The notes beneath the pieces are model-generated. The model had not been told where the DNA came from, did not search any database, and saw nothing but the letters and a program-made list of their open reading frames with translations. From assembly GCA_018240295.1 (NCBI GenBank), contig JAFEGB010000345.1, forward strand, positions 1-36,174: 36,174 bases of DNA, in the 5' to 3' direction. The translations under genes were made by a program, and so were the position numbers. Positions within the stretch are counted from its first letter, which is position 1; the number at the start of each line of letters is the position of its first letter. The stretch comes from Pseudomonadota bacterium. GTDB taxonomy: Bacteria; Pseudomonadota; Gammaproteobacteria; Competibacterales; Competibacteraceae. This document shows, piece after piece, positions 17,662 to 26,042 of this stretch.

Positions 17662-18453
17662 ATGCTTGCGCATCCCGTCCCGTCGCCATCCATCGCCACC
17701 GAAGCCGTCGTCGCGCCGCTGGCCGAAGCCCGGCGCGCGCCACGCCTGAGCGTGCAGCTCGCCGTGAGCGAGGCCGAAGTGCGCGAAGCGCAGCGGCTGC
17801 GCCATGCGATCTTCGTCGAGGAGATGGGCGCGCGCCTGCACAACACCCTGCCCGGCCATGACGACGACGCCTTCGATCCGCACTGCCGGCACCTGCTGGT
17901 GCGCGAGACGGCGGGCGGGCGGCTGATCGGCTGCACGCGGCTGCTGACCGACACCGCGGCGCGTGCCGCCGGCGGGTTCTACTCGGAGACGGAATTCGAG
18001 CTGGGACCGGTACGCGGGCTCGCCGGACGCATCGCCGAGATCGGCCGCACCTGCGTGCACCGCGAGCACCGCAACGGCGCGACGATCGCGACGCTGTGGG
18101 CCGGCATCGCCGGTTTCGTCGCCGAACATGAGGTCCGGTATCTGATCGGCTGTGCGAGCGTGCCGCTCGCCGAGGACATGGCGCAGCGCGTGTTCTCGGA
18201 GCTGGCCGCGCAGCACCTGACCGAAGACACGCTGCGCGTGCGCCCGCGCCAGCCGCTGCCGCGGCGTGATCTCGATGCGCGCGGCAGGGCCGTGCTGCCG
18301 CCGCTGCTGAAGGCTTATCTGCGCGTCGGTGCACGCATCGCCGGCGAGCCCTGCGTCGATGCGGATTTCGGCTGCGCCGATCTGTTCATCCTGCTCGACA
18401 CCGTGCAGCTCGAACGCCGCTACGCCCGCCACTTCCTGGATCGTCCGCAGTGA
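17662..18453 (+). CDS. olsB: Ornithine-ACP N-acyltransferase, OlsB-like (GNAT/hemolysin-like)
   Basis: A 263-residue GNAT-fold acyltransferase of the OlsB group, which transfers a 3-hydroxyacyl chain from ACP to ornithine to give lyso-ornithine lipid. Family features are RLRHAIFVEEMGARL (about 46-60), HLLVRE, AEIGRTCVHREHRNGATIATLW (about 130-150), YLIGCASVPL, and a C-terminal DFGCADLFILL. Start MLAHPVPSP has GGAG 9 bp upstream. It overlaps the downstream acyltransferase (GTGA), so the two are coupled. The pair matches olsB-olsA order; the lipid product is inferred. Confidence 0.82.
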   Translation: MLAHPVPSPSIATEAVVAPLAEARRAPRLSVQLAVSEAEVREAQRLRHAIFVEEMGARLHNTLPGHDDDAFDPHCRHLLVRETAGGRLIGCTRLLTDTAARAAGGFYSETEFELGPVRGLAGRIAEIGRTCVHREHRNGATIATLWAGIAGFVAEHEVRYLIGCASVPLAEDMAQRVFSELAAQHLTEDTLRVRPRQPLPRRDLDARGRAVLPPLLKAYLRVGARIAGEPCVDADFGCADLFILLDTVQLERRYARHFLDRPQ

Positions 18454-19229
18454 GCGCGGCCGGGCTGATGCGGGCGCTGCGCCGGGCCTGGCGGCTGCCG
18501 CTGCTGATCCTGCTGCTCGGGCTCGGCTGCGCGATCGCCGCCTGCCTGCCGGGCGGCGCCGGGCGGGTGCCGTCTCCGGCGCCGATGGTGTGGTGGAGCC
18601 GCCGGCTGTGCCGGCTGCTCGGCGTGCGCATCGTCTGTCACGGCACGCCGCTCGCCGGCCGGGCGCTGCTCGTGGCCAACCATGTGTCCTGGCTCGACAT
18701 CATGGTGCTCGCCGCGGTCTGTCCGACGCATTTCCTCGCCAAGTCCGAGGTGGCCGGCTGGCCGCTGTTCGGCTGGCTGTGCCGGCGTGTCGGCACGGCC
18801 TTCATCCGCCGCGGGGCCGGGGACGGCGCGCAGGCGGCGGCTGCAGAACTGGTCTGGCGGCTGCAGCGCCACGACGGCCGCGTGCTGGTATTCCCCGAGG
18901 GCACCTCGACCGACGGCCGCGGCGTGCGCCGTTTCCATGCGCGGCTGCTGCAGGCGGCCGAGCGTGCGCAGTGCCCGGTGCAGGCGCTGGCGCTGCGCTA
19001 TCCGGTCGCCGGGGGCGGCACGCATCCGGCCGTGCCCTTCATCGGCGACGACGAGCTGCTCGCGCATCTGTGGCGGCTGCTCGGCGAGCGGCGTATCGAG
19101 GCCGAGGTGAGCTGCCTCGCGCCGCTGCCGGCCGGCATCGGCCGTGACGCGCTGGCCCGGCGCAGCCACGCGCAGATCGCCGCGGTGCTGGCCGGCGACG
19201 ATCCGCAGCCCCGGCGCGCCATCGGCTGA
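18450..19229 (+). CDS. olsA: Lysophospholipid/ornithine lipid O-acyltransferase, OlsA/PlsC-like
   Basis: A 259-residue PlsC-family membrane acyltransferase. It has a hydrophobic N-terminal helix (about 15-35), motif I NHVSWLD (HX4D), KSEVAGWPLFGW, and motif III FPEGTSTDGRGV. The GTG start overlaps the olsB stop by 3 bp. Coupled to OlsB, it most likely acylates lyso-ornithine lipid; a general 1-acylglycerol-3-phosphate acyltransferase role is the alternative. It ends at a strong hairpin shared with convergent rsmJ. Confidence 0.82.
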   Translation: MSAAGLMRALRRAWRLPLLILLLGLGCAIAACLPGGAGRVPSPAPMVWWSRRLCRLLGVRIVCHGTPLAGRALLVANHVSWLDIMVLAAVCPTHFLAKSEVAGWPLFGWLCRRVGTAFIRRGAGDGAQAAAAELVWRLQRHDGRVLVFPEGTSTDGRGVRRFHARLLQAAERAQCPVQALALRYPVAGGGTHPAVPFIGDDELLAHLWRLLGERRIEAEVSCLAPLPAGIGRDALARRSHAQIAAVLAGDDPQPRRAIG

Positions 19230-19233
19230 AATC

Positions 19234-19262
19234 CGCTCGCCGGCTTCAGGCGCCGGCGAGCG
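19234..19262. terminator. Perfect 11-bp hairpin between olsA and rsmJ
   Basis: CGCTCGCCGGC (19234-19244) and GCCGGCGAGCG (19252-19262) pair perfectly around TTCAGGC, which contains the rsmJ stop codon. It sits between convergent genes and has no T-run. A bidirectional end-of-transcript role is likely but inferred. Confidence 0.5.
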
Positions 19263-20046
19263 TCACGTACACGTCGTAGCGCGTGTTCGGGCTTGCGATC
19301 ACATGCGAGGGCGCCCGCCCGGCCAGCGGCGGCGCGCCCTTCGGCCGCTTGACGACGACGCGGCGCAGCGCGACCGCCAGCGCCGGGGCGAGCAGCGCAT
19401 CGGCATCCAGGTCGTCGCCGACCACGGCGCGGAAGGCGCGCATCTCCTTCTTCACCAGCGCCGACTGTTCACGGTGCGGATACATCGGGTCGAGGTAGAT
19501 CACCTCGGGCCGCTGCGCCGGCGCGGCCTGCGCTTGCTGCGCGGCTGCCTGCAGCCAGGCGCTGCCGTCGGCGTGGACCAGCTGCACGCGCTCGCGCACC
19601 CAGGAACCGATGCCGGTGTCGGCGGCGGCGCGGGCGATGCCGTCATCGAGCAGCGCGCACACCACCGGGCTGCGCTCGACCAGCGTCACCCGGCAGCCGA
19701 GCGCGGCGAGCACGCAGGCATCGCGCCCGAGTCCGGCGGTCAGGTCGGCGACCGCCGGACAGGCGCCGCCCTTGAGTCCGATCGCCCGCGCCAGCGGCTG
19801 GCCGCGGCCGCCGCCGAAGCGCAGCCGGTGTCCGAGCGCACCGCCGGTCCAGTCGACGTGCACCGGTCCGGGCGCGTCCGCACCGCGACCGAGCAGTGCG
19901 AGCCCGGTCGCGTCGAGCCGCAGCCAGTACGTTCCGTACAGCGCGTCGATGTCCGCCAGCACGGGCAGGCCGTAGCGCGCGGCAAGTCCGGCAGCCTCGG
20001 CGTGACGGGCGGGGTCGGTGCAGACGAGCGGCAGGAGGGCTGGCAT
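19246..20046 (-). CDS. rsmJ: 16S rRNA m2G1516 methyltransferase RsmJ
   Basis: A 266-residue SAM-dependent methyltransferase matching RsmJ (YhiQ), which modifies G1516 of 16S rRNA. Diagnostic blocks are ARAIGLKGG, VADLTAGLGRDACVLAALG (SAM site), VTLVERSPVV, and YLDPMYPHREQSALVKKEMR, almost identical to the family signature. The C-terminal VKRPKGAPPLAG is also typical. It is preceded by the phaC terminator, so it probably has its own promoter, which I could not identify. Confidence 0.93.
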   Translation of the reverse strand: MPALLPLVCTDPARHAEAAGLAARYGLPVLADIDALYGTYWLRLDATGLALLGRGADAPGPVHVDWTGGALGHRLRFGGGRGQPLARAIGLKGGACPAVADLTAGLGRDACVLAALGCRVTLVERSPVVCALLDDGIARAAADTGIGSWVRERVQLVHADGSAWLQAAAQQAQAAPAQRPEVIYLDPMYPHREQSALVKKEMRAFRAVVGDDLDADALLAPALAVALRRVVVKRPKGAPPLAGRAPSHVIASPNTRYDVYVTLAGA

Positions 20047-20100
20047 GGCGGACGTGGGGCGAGGCTTTGCGTGGACGGGCCGCAGGCGCGTGCGGCGCGG

Positions 20101-20136
20101 AAAACAAAAAGGCGGAGGACGCGAACGTCCTCCGCC
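20101..20136 (-). terminator. Intrinsic terminator of phaC
   Basis: On the minus strand an 11-bp perfect stem (GGCGGAGGACG/CGTCCTCCGCC, 20111-20136, CGAA/TTCG tetraloop) is followed by a T-rich tract (plus-strand AAAACAAAAA, 20101-20110). It lies 24 bp beyond the phaC stop. Confidence 0.9.
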
Positions 20137-20159
20137 CCCGTTTCACCGGTGCGTGCGGA

Positions 20160-21956
20160 TCAGATGCGCACCTTCACGAAGGAGCCCGGGGCATCCTCGA
20201 TCGGCGTGAGCTTGCCGCCGCCCGGCTGGCGCGCCGGCACCTTCTCGCCGACCATCGGCTCGACCCAGGTCTTCCAGTGATTCCACCACGAGCCGTCGTG
20301 CTGCTCGGCCCCGGCCAGCCAGTCGCCGGCGTTCGGCGGCAGCTTGTCGTTGGTCTGGAAGCCGTACTTCTTGGAGGTCGCCGGATTGATGACGCCGGCG
20401 ATGTGGCCGGAGCCGCCGAGCACGAACTTGACCGGGCCGCCGAGCAGCTGCGTGCCCTTGTAGGTCGAGGTCCACGGCGCGATGTGGTCTTCCTTGGTGG
20501 ACAGGAAGAACACCGGCGTCTTGATCTTGGCGAGATCGATCGGCTGGCCGAGCAGCGTGATGCCGCCGGCATCCTTGAGCTTGTTGTTCAGGTACATGTT
20601 GCGCAGGTAGAAGCTGTGCATCTTGCGCGGCATGCGGGTCGAATCGGAGTTCCAGTACAGCAGGTCGAAGGCCATGGGGTCCTTGCCCATGAGGTAGTTG
20701 TTGACGACGAACGACCAGATCAGGTCGTTGGCGCGCAGCATGTTGAACACGCCGGACATCGCCGTGCCTTCGAGATAGCCCTTCTCCTCCATGTGCTTCT
20801 CGATCAGCTCGATCTGTTCCTCGTCGATGAACACCTCCAGCTCGCCCGGCTCGCTGAAGTCGAGCATGGTCGTGAAGCAGGTCGCGGCCTTGATGCGGTT
20901 GTCACGCTTGGCGGCGAGATACGCCAGCGTCGACATCAGCAGCGTGCCGCCGAGGCAGTACGAGGCGGCGACCACCTCCTTCTCGCCGGTGGCCTCGCGG
21001 ATCGCGTCGAGCGCGGCCAGCGTGCCTTCCTTCAGGTAGTCCTCGAAGTTCTTGTCGGCGAGGGTCTCGTCGGGGTTGACCCACGAGATCGTGAACACCG
21101 TGAAGCCCTGATCCACCGCCCACTTGATGAAGGAGTTCTTCGGGCCGAGGTCGAGGATGTAGTACTTGTTGATCCACGGCGGCACGATCAGCAGCGGCTT
21201 CTGATAGACCTCTTCCGTGGTCGGCGTGTACTGGATCAGCTGCATCAGCGGCGTCTGGAACACGACCTTGCCCGGCGTCGCCGCGACGTTCTTGCCCGGC
21301 TCGAAGGCTTCGAGGTCGGTCATGCGCACGCGCAGCTTGCCCTTGCCGCGATCGAGGTCCTCCAGCAGGTTCGCGAGGCCCTTGATGAGGTTCTCGCCGC
21401 CGGATTCGAGGGTTTCCTTGACCACGCGCGGGTTGGTCAGCGCGAAGTTCGTCGGCGCCAGGGCATCGATGTACTGGCGCGTGTAGAACTCGACGCGCTG
21501 CGCGGTCTTGGTGTCGAGGCCCTCGACGCCGGTCGCGGTCTTGTGGATCGTGCGCGCGGCGAGCAGGTAGCTCTGCTTGATGAAGTCGAACACCGCGTTC
21601 TCGACCCAGGCCTCGTCCTTGAAGCGCTTGTCATCGGGCGCGGGCTTGACCACCGGTTCGACGGTCTCGCCGGCGAGGCGCCGCGTCGTCGCCTGCACGA
21701 CGTTCAGGTATTCCTGCCAGAAGTTCATCTGCGCTTCGATGATCTTCGCCGGATCGGCCAGCAGCTTCTGCGACAGCTCCAGAAACGACTTGGCGACGAT
21801 GCCCGGGTCCGGCACCTGGAAGTTGTCGCGGGCCGCGAACTCCTGCACGAGGCTCTGGCTGCGCTCGGCGATCTTGCCGAGGTTCTCCGCGAGCTTCTGC
21901 GTGTCGGGCAGGTTGACGTTCGGGAGATTGAACGGAGGCGTGTTGCTGTCGGCCAT
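20160..21956 (-). CDS. phaC: Class I polyhydroxyalkanoate synthase PhaC
   Basis: PhaC polymerises (R)-3-hydroxyacyl-CoA, typically 3-hydroxybutyryl-CoA, at the surface of PHA granules. The 598-residue length is class I. It has a variable N-terminal region (about 1-100), the PhaC_N block around LTNPRVVKETLESGGENLIKG (split here by ordinary family sequence), LLIVPPWINKYYILDL (255-270), and the alpha/beta-hydrolase core with Cys334, Asp490 (KEDHIAPW) and His518 (GGSGHIAGVINP). The box around the nucleophile reads ASYCLGGT, with Ser where most class I enzymes have Gly. GGGAG precedes the ATG. No phaA, phaB, phasin or phaR is in the window, so this is a detached phaC. Confidence 0.94.
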   Translation of the reverse strand: MADSNTPPFNLPNVNLPDTQKLAENLGKIAERSQSLVQEFAARDNFQVPDPGIVAKSFLELSQKLLADPAKIIEAQMNFWQEYLNVVQATTRRLAGETVEPVVKPAPDDKRFKDEAWVENAVFDFIKQSYLLAARTIHKTATGVEGLDTKTAQRVEFYTRQYIDALAPTNFALTNPRVVKETLESGGENLIKGLANLLEDLDRGKGKLRVRMTDLEAFEPGKNVAATPGKVVFQTPLMQLIQYTPTTEEVYQKPLLIVPPWINKYYILDLGPKNSFIKWAVDQGFTVFTISWVNPDETLADKNFEDYLKEGTLAALDAIREATGEKEVVAASYCLGGTLLMSTLAYLAAKRDNRIKAATCFTTMLDFSEPGELEVFIDEEQIELIEKHMEEKGYLEGTAMSGVFNMLRANDLIWSFVVNNYLMGKDPMAFDLLYWNSDSTRMPRKMHSFYLRNMYLNNKLKDAGGITLLGQPIDLAKIKTPVFFLSTKEDHIAPWTSTYKGTQLLGGPVKFVLGGSGHIAGVINPATSKKYGFQTNDKLPPNAGDWLAGAEQHDGSWWNHWKTWVEPMVGEKVPARQPGGGKLTPIEDAPGSFVKVRI

Positions 21957-22170
21957 GAAGGCGCTCCCTGGTGGTGGATTCGCCGGTCACGGCCGGCGCT
22001 GTCATCGTGGAAAGCCGGGCGGGCACGCCCCGGACGGGCAGGGGGTGCTGCGGCGGGGCCGTACATTAAGCCTTCGCACCGCATCGCGGAATACGCAGCG
22101 GGTGCAGGTTTGCCCGAGGCCGGGCATTGTGGAACCATGCCGCACGAAGATTTCGGCAGGTGATCCGGTG

Positions 22171-22788
22171 ATGGCGACGGGCGGGTTCGAGGGCGTAAGG
22201 CGGGGCTGGCTGCTGGCCGTGCTGGTCGCGGCGCTGCCGCTGGCACAGGCGGACGAAGTCGAGGATCGCGTCGGCCGCGGGCTGGCGGCGTATCGCAAGG
22301 GTCAGTACGCCGAGGCGCTGCAGGCGCTGGCCGTCGCGAGCAGCGCCGTGCAGGCGAAGCTCGCCGGCGAATACCGCAACCTGCTGCCGCCGGCGCCGGC
22401 CGGCTGGGAAGCCGAGGATGCCGAGGTCCGCGCCATCACCGTGCCTGCTGCCGACGGTGGCAGCGGCGTGCAGCTGAGCCGGCGCTACTTCCGCGAGGAA
22501 GAGGAACTCGCGCTCGAGGTCGCCGTCGATTCGCCGCTGATCGCCGGGCTGGACCTGATGCTGTCCGATCCGAAGCTGCTCGCCAGCGACCCGGCCGTGC
22601 GCCCGTACCGCATCGGCGACAATCGCGGCCTGATCCGCCGCCACGGTGACGATCTCGAAGTGTCGGTGATGGTCGGGCGGCGCGTGCTGGTGCGCGTCAG
22701 CGGCAGCAACCTCAAGGAAGACGCCGAAGCCGAGTCGCTGCTGTCGTCGATCGACTTCGCCGGCCTGTCGCAGCGGCTGCTGAACTGA
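22171..22788 (+). CDS. Secreted protein of unknown function
   Basis: A 205-residue protein with a signal peptide about 1-27 (ending PLAQA), followed by a short helical segment (GLAAYRKGQYAEALQAL) resembling a single TPR unit. A beta-rich domain follows, containing ITVPAADGGSGVQLSRRYFREEEEL and ending DAEAESLLSSIDFAGLSQRLL. I do not recognise a named family. ATG at 22171 is chosen, with an AGGTG-type site 9 bp upstream; GTG at 22168 is an in-frame alternative. It is a single gene, divergent from phaC and convergent with the GGDEF gene (7-bp gap). It is likely periplasmic. Confidence 0.7.
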   Translation: MATGGFEGVRRGWLLAVLVAALPLAQADEVEDRVGRGLAAYRKGQYAEALQALAVASSAVQAKLAGEYRNLLPPAPAGWEAEDAEVRAITVPAADGGSGVQLSRRYFREEEELALEVAVDSPLIAGLDLMLSDPKLLASDPAVRPYRIGDNRGLIRRHGDDLEVSVMVGRRVLVRVSGSNLKEDAEAESLLSSIDFAGLSQRLLN

Positions 22789-22795
22789 CAGCCCT

Positions 22796-24664
22796 TCAGG
22801 CCCAGCGCTGCGGCGCGCCGAGCACCTCGCCCTGGCCGTGGCCGATGCCGAGCGCCTGCAGCGCGGCAAGCTGTGCCGCCGTCTCCACCGACTCGGCGAT
22901 GACCGGCAGCGCCAGCGCCCGTCCCAGCGCCGCGATCGCCGCGACGAAACCCTGCTCGATGCGCCCCCCGGGCAGGGCGCGCACCAGCGCGCCGTCGAGC
23001 TTCAGGCCATCGGCCTGCAGCGTCCGCCAAGCAGCCGGAGCCGCGAGTCCGAGCCCGACGTCGTCGATCAGCACGCGGCAGCCGAGCGCCCGCAGTCCGG
23101 CCATGGTCGTCCCGATCGCCGGCTGGCCGGCAAGCGCATCGCGGGCATTCACGTCGAACGCGAGGCGGCCGGCGGCAACCCCGGTGGCCGCCAGGCGCGC
23201 GCGCAGGTGCGGCAGATATTCATCATCGGCGAGGCTCGCGCTGCCGAGGTTCAGCACGTAGCGGTGCGTATCGCCGGGGCGGGTCGCCAGGGTGTCGAGC
23301 ACGATGCCGAGCGCGGCCCGATCCAGCGCCGCCGCGAGCTGCAGGCGCTCGGCCGCATCGAGGAAGGCTCCGGGGCGCAGCTCGCCGAGTTCGGGATCGA
23401 GCAGGCGCAGGAACAGCTCGGCATCGGCCGGCGCCGGTGCGCCCCCGCCGGTCAAGGGCCGGATCGGCTGCGCGTACAGCGCCAGGCGCCGGTCATGGAT
23501 CGCCGCACGCAGCCGGGTTCCCCAGTCGCTGCCGGCCACCGGCGCTGCCGCGACCGTGGCCTCGGGGGCGTGCAGCCGCCAGCAGTCGCGCCCGGCGAGC
23601 TTGGCCGCGTAGCAGGCGGCATCGGCACCGGCCAGGGCTTCGGCCGTGCCCGGATAGCGGCCGTCGAGCGCGGCAAGCCCGATGCTGACGCCGACCGCGT
23701 ACTGCTGGCCCTGCCAGTCGAGCCGGAAGTCGCGCACGGCCGCGAGCATTTTTTCGGCGACGCGCTCGCCGTGGGCGGCCGGACAGCCGTCGAGCAGCAC
23801 GGCGAATTCGTCGCCCCCGAGCCGGGCGAGGGTGTCGGAGCCGCGGATCTGGGCTGCGAGCACGATGGCGAGCCCGCGCAGCAGCGCATCGCCGGCGGCA
23901 TGACCGCCACCGTCGTTGACCTGCTTGAAGCGGTCGAGGTCCATGAACATCAGCACGTGCGGGCGGCCGTCGTCGATGCGCTGCGCGACGCGCTGTTCGA
24001 ACTCGCTGCGGTTGACGAGGCCGGTCAGCGGATCGTGCGCGGCCCGGTGCGACAGGCTGCGCGTCAGCTCGCGCTGGCGCGCCACGTCGCGACAGACCAG
24101 CACCGCCCCGCCGGGCTCGCCATTCTCGCCGGCGAGGATCGGGGTCAGCGACCACGCCACCGGGATGCGCTCGCCGTCGCCGCGCACGAACAGGGCCTCC
24201 TCGTCACGCCAGGTTTCGCCGCGCGCGAGCAGGCCGGCGTAGTCGGGCGGCTCGACCCCGGGGCCGAGCAGCAGCGGCAGCAGCGGCCGGCCGCCGAGCG
24301 CCTCCTGCGGCCGGCCGAGCAGCTGCACGGCGGCCGGGTTCACCAGCGTCGCGCAGCCGCTGCGATCGAGCACGCACAGGCCGTCGGCGATCGAGTTCAG
24401 CACCGTCAGCAGCGTGTTGCGCTCGGCGCCGGCGCGCAGCGCCGGACTGGCACCGAGCCGGGCGAGCTCGGCGTAGACCTGCTCGATGGTGTGGTCGAAA
24501 TGCCGCTGTTCCTCGTCCCAGGCCGTGAAGTGACGGCTCAGGCCCTCGGTCAGCCGCTGCCAGAGGGCTGCCGGCACCGGCCCGCGCGCCTCGCGCAGGC
24601 CGATGCGCTCGAGCTCGGCGAGCAGCCGCGGATGCAGCGGGCGGGGCGGCGGATGGGGGCGCAC
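22796..24664 (-). CDS. PAS-GGDEF-EAL protein, likely diguanylate cyclase with degenerate EAL
   Basis: A 622-residue cytoplasmic c-di-GMP protein without membrane helices. Residues about 1-80 are helical. PAS is about 84-195 (TVLNSIADGLCVLDRSG). GGDEF is about 205-365, with intact GGDEF (283-287) and an RGSD inhibitory site (274-277) at the correct five-residue offset. The EAL-like domain is about 382-620. In it EAL reads ELF (415-417), the ITE metal motif reads VNA (504-506), DDFGTG reads DDVGLG and EGVET reads ESVET, so phosphodiesterase activity is doubtful. It probably makes c-di-GMP with product feedback, the EAL serving as a binding module. GTG start. It follows an NTF2-like gene by 33 bp. 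Confidence 0.88.
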   Translation of the reverse strand: MRPHPPPRPLHPRLLAELERIGLREARGPVPAALWQRLTEGLSRHFTAWDEEQRHFDHTIEQVYAELARLGASPALRAGAERNTLLTVLNSIADGLCVLDRSGCATLVNPAAVQLLGRPQEALGGRPLLPLLLGPGVEPPDYAGLLARGETWRDEEALFVRGDGERIPVAWSLTPILAGENGEPGGAVLVCRDVARQRELTRSLSHRAAHDPLTGLVNRSEFEQRVAQRIDDGRPHVLMFMDLDRFKQVNDGGGHAAGDALLRGLAIVLAAQIRGSDTLARLGGDEFAVLLDGCPAAHGERVAEKMLAAVRDFRLDWQGQQYAVGVSIGLAALDGRYPGTAEALAGADAACYAAKLAGRDCWRLHAPEATVAAAPVAGSDWGTRLRAAIHDRRLALYAQPIRPLTGGGAPAPADAELFLRLLDPELGELRPGAFLDAAERLQLAAALDRAALGIVLDTLATRPGDTHRYVLNLGSASLADDEYLPHLRARLAATGVAAGRLAFDVNARDALAGQPAIGTTMAGLRALGCRVLIDDVGLGLAAPAAWRTLQADGLKLDGALVRALPGGRIEQGFVAAIAALGRALALPVIAESVETAAQLAALQALGIGHGQGEVLGAPQRWA

Positions 24665-24697
24665 GGGATGAGGCCGGAACCGGGAAGCGAGGCGCGG

Positions 24698-25162
24698 CTA
24701 GTGCAGCCGCCCGCCCGGTCCGCCGATGGCGATCGCGCGCCCGGGCGAGGCGTGATGCAGCACCATGCGCCAGTGGCCGTCGCTGCCGCGCCGGTAGACG
24801 TTGGTGGCCAGCACCGGCTGCGCCGGCTGCTCGTCGGCATCGAGCACGGTGATGTGCTCCTGCACGAGGCGCACGCGCAGTTCACCGCCGTCGAGCTCGC
24901 GCACGCTGCCGATCGTGAAGCGCAGGCGCGTGCCGCTGCCGAAGATGCGCTTCCAGCCTTCGAGCACCTGCGGCCGGCCCTGCAGGCGCGGCCCGAGCGG
25001 ATGCACGCAGGTGCAGGCCTCGCCGGGCTCCCAGACGCGGCGCATGCCGTCGAGATCGGCGGCTTCGATGGCAGCGTAGAAGGCGAACTCGGTGGCTTCC
25101 GGACTCGGGAAACCGTGGTCGTCGTCGGAGCTGCTGCGGTCGGGAGGCGAGGGTGGGTTCAT
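24698..25162 (-). CDS. NTF2-like (SnoaL-type) protein
   Basis: A 154-residue single-domain protein with the NTF2-like cone fold pattern. It has an early helix pair (EFAFYAAIEAADLDGMRRVW), then CVHPLGPRLQGRPQVLEGWKRIF, and paired strands ending GHWRMVLHHASPGRAI. Members include ketosteroid isomerase-like enzymes and ligand-binding accessory proteins; no catalytic assignment can be made. Start MNPPSPPDRSS is the first ATG consistent with the fold, and the upstream in-frame sequence is low-complexity. It lies just upstream of the GGDEF-EAL gene and may be its partner or sensor. Confidence 0.72.
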   Translation of the reverse strand: MNPPSPPDRSSSDDDHGFPSPEATEFAFYAAIEAADLDGMRRVWEPGEACTCVHPLGPRLQGRPQVLEGWKRIFGSGTRLRFTIGSVRELDGGELRVRLVQEHITVLDADEQPAQPVLATNVYRRGSDGHWRMVLHHASPGRAIAIGGPGGRLH

Positions 25163-25513
25163 GGCCGCAGGACGATACGGACTCGCCACGCCGGCGCCAA
25201 GCGCCGGTGCCCGGATTTTGCGTCGTGCCGGTGCCGTATCGCTGCCGCGGTGCCGCCGCAGCGGCGGCGGCGGCACCTCGTCTGCCTGCACGGCAGCGTC
25301 GGCGGCACGCACCTCTGGCGCCATGATGTGCGTATGTAGCTGATCCGGAAGGCTTCGCCGGTGGGTGGCCGCGCCGCTTGCGGGCGTTGCGCATCATCCG
25401 GAAACCTGTGCAAACGGCGGCTGCACCAGATGAAAAGCCGGTATACTCGCGCGCCTTGTCACGCCCGTGGCACACGTGTCCCGGGCCGATCCTGCCAGAG
25501 AACGCCATCTCCC
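25163..25513. other. Intergenic region with two GC hairpins and the fabA promoter region
   Basis: This 351-bp stretch between divergent genes has no credible ORF. It holds a CCGGCGC-CAA-GCGCCGG hairpin (25191-25207), an 11-bp perfect stem GGTGCCGCCGC/GCGGCGGCACC (25249-25277, 7-nt loop) and a TATACT -10-like hexamer at 25442-25447 upstream of fabA. I see no named RNA element. Confidence 0.5.
25442..25447 (+). promoter_or_regulatory. Probable fabA -10 element
   Basis: TATACT is a near-consensus -10 in a GC-rich context, 66 bp before the fabA GTG. No convincing -35 is visible at 16-18 bp, which would suit an activator-dependent promoter. FadR or FabR-type sites were not recognisable by eye. 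Confidence 0.45.
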
Positions 25514-26032
25514 GTGAGCACCCGTCAGAACAGTTACACCTACGAAGAACTCCTCGCCTGTGGTCGCGGCGAGCTGTTCGGCCCCGGCAACGCCCAGCTG
25601 CCGCTGCCGCAGATGCTGATGGTCGATCGCATCCTCAGCATCACCGAGGACGGTGGCGAATTCGGCAAGGGCCAGATCATCGCCGAGCTCGACGTGCGTC
25701 CCGACCTCTGGTTCTTCGGCTGCCACTTCACCGGCGATCCGGTCATGCCGGGCTGCCTGGGGCTCGATGCCATGTGGCAGCTGGTCGGTTTTTACCTCGG
25801 CTGGATGGGCGGACCGGGCCGCGGCCGGGCGCTTGGCTGCGGCGAGGTCAAGTTCTCGGGTCAGGTGCTGCCGAGCGCGAAGGTGATCACCTATCGCATC
25901 AGCATGAAGCGCGTGATCCTGCGCAAGCTGGTCATGGGCATCGCCGATGCCGTCATGGAGGTCGACGGCCGCCCGATCTACTCCGGCAAGGATCTGCGGG
26001 TCGGGCTGTTCACTTCCACCGACGGCTTCTGA
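25514..26032 (+). CDS. fabA: FabA 3-hydroxydecanoyl-ACP dehydratase/isomerase
   Basis: FabA dehydrates 3-hydroxydecanoyl-ACP and isomerises trans-2 to cis-3-decenoyl-ACP, the branch point to unsaturated fatty acids. The 172 residues match the family length. Catalytic His71 and Asp85 lie in [18 protein letters not shown]. Family blocks include [26 protein letters not shown] and the end [13 protein letters not shown]. The GTG start is placed where homologues begin; the Shine-Dalgarno is weak. fabB follows after 10 bp, forming the classic fabAB operon. Confidence 0.95.
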   Translation: MSTRQNSYTYEELLACGRGELFGPGNAQLPLPQMLMVDRILSITEDGGEFGKGQIIAELDVRPDLWFFGCHFTGDPVMPGCLGLDAMWQLVGFYLGWMGGPGRGRALGCGEVKFSGQVLPSAKVITYRISMKRVILRKLVMGIADAVMEVDGRPIYSGKDLRVGLFTSTDGF

Positions 26033-26042
26033 GGGGGCTGCC

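Noticed and set aside
22838-25339. 833-codon plus-strand ORF opposite the GGDEF-EAL gene
   Set aside because: Covers two genuine minus-strand genes and their gap; Arg/Gly/Ala-rich with no motif.
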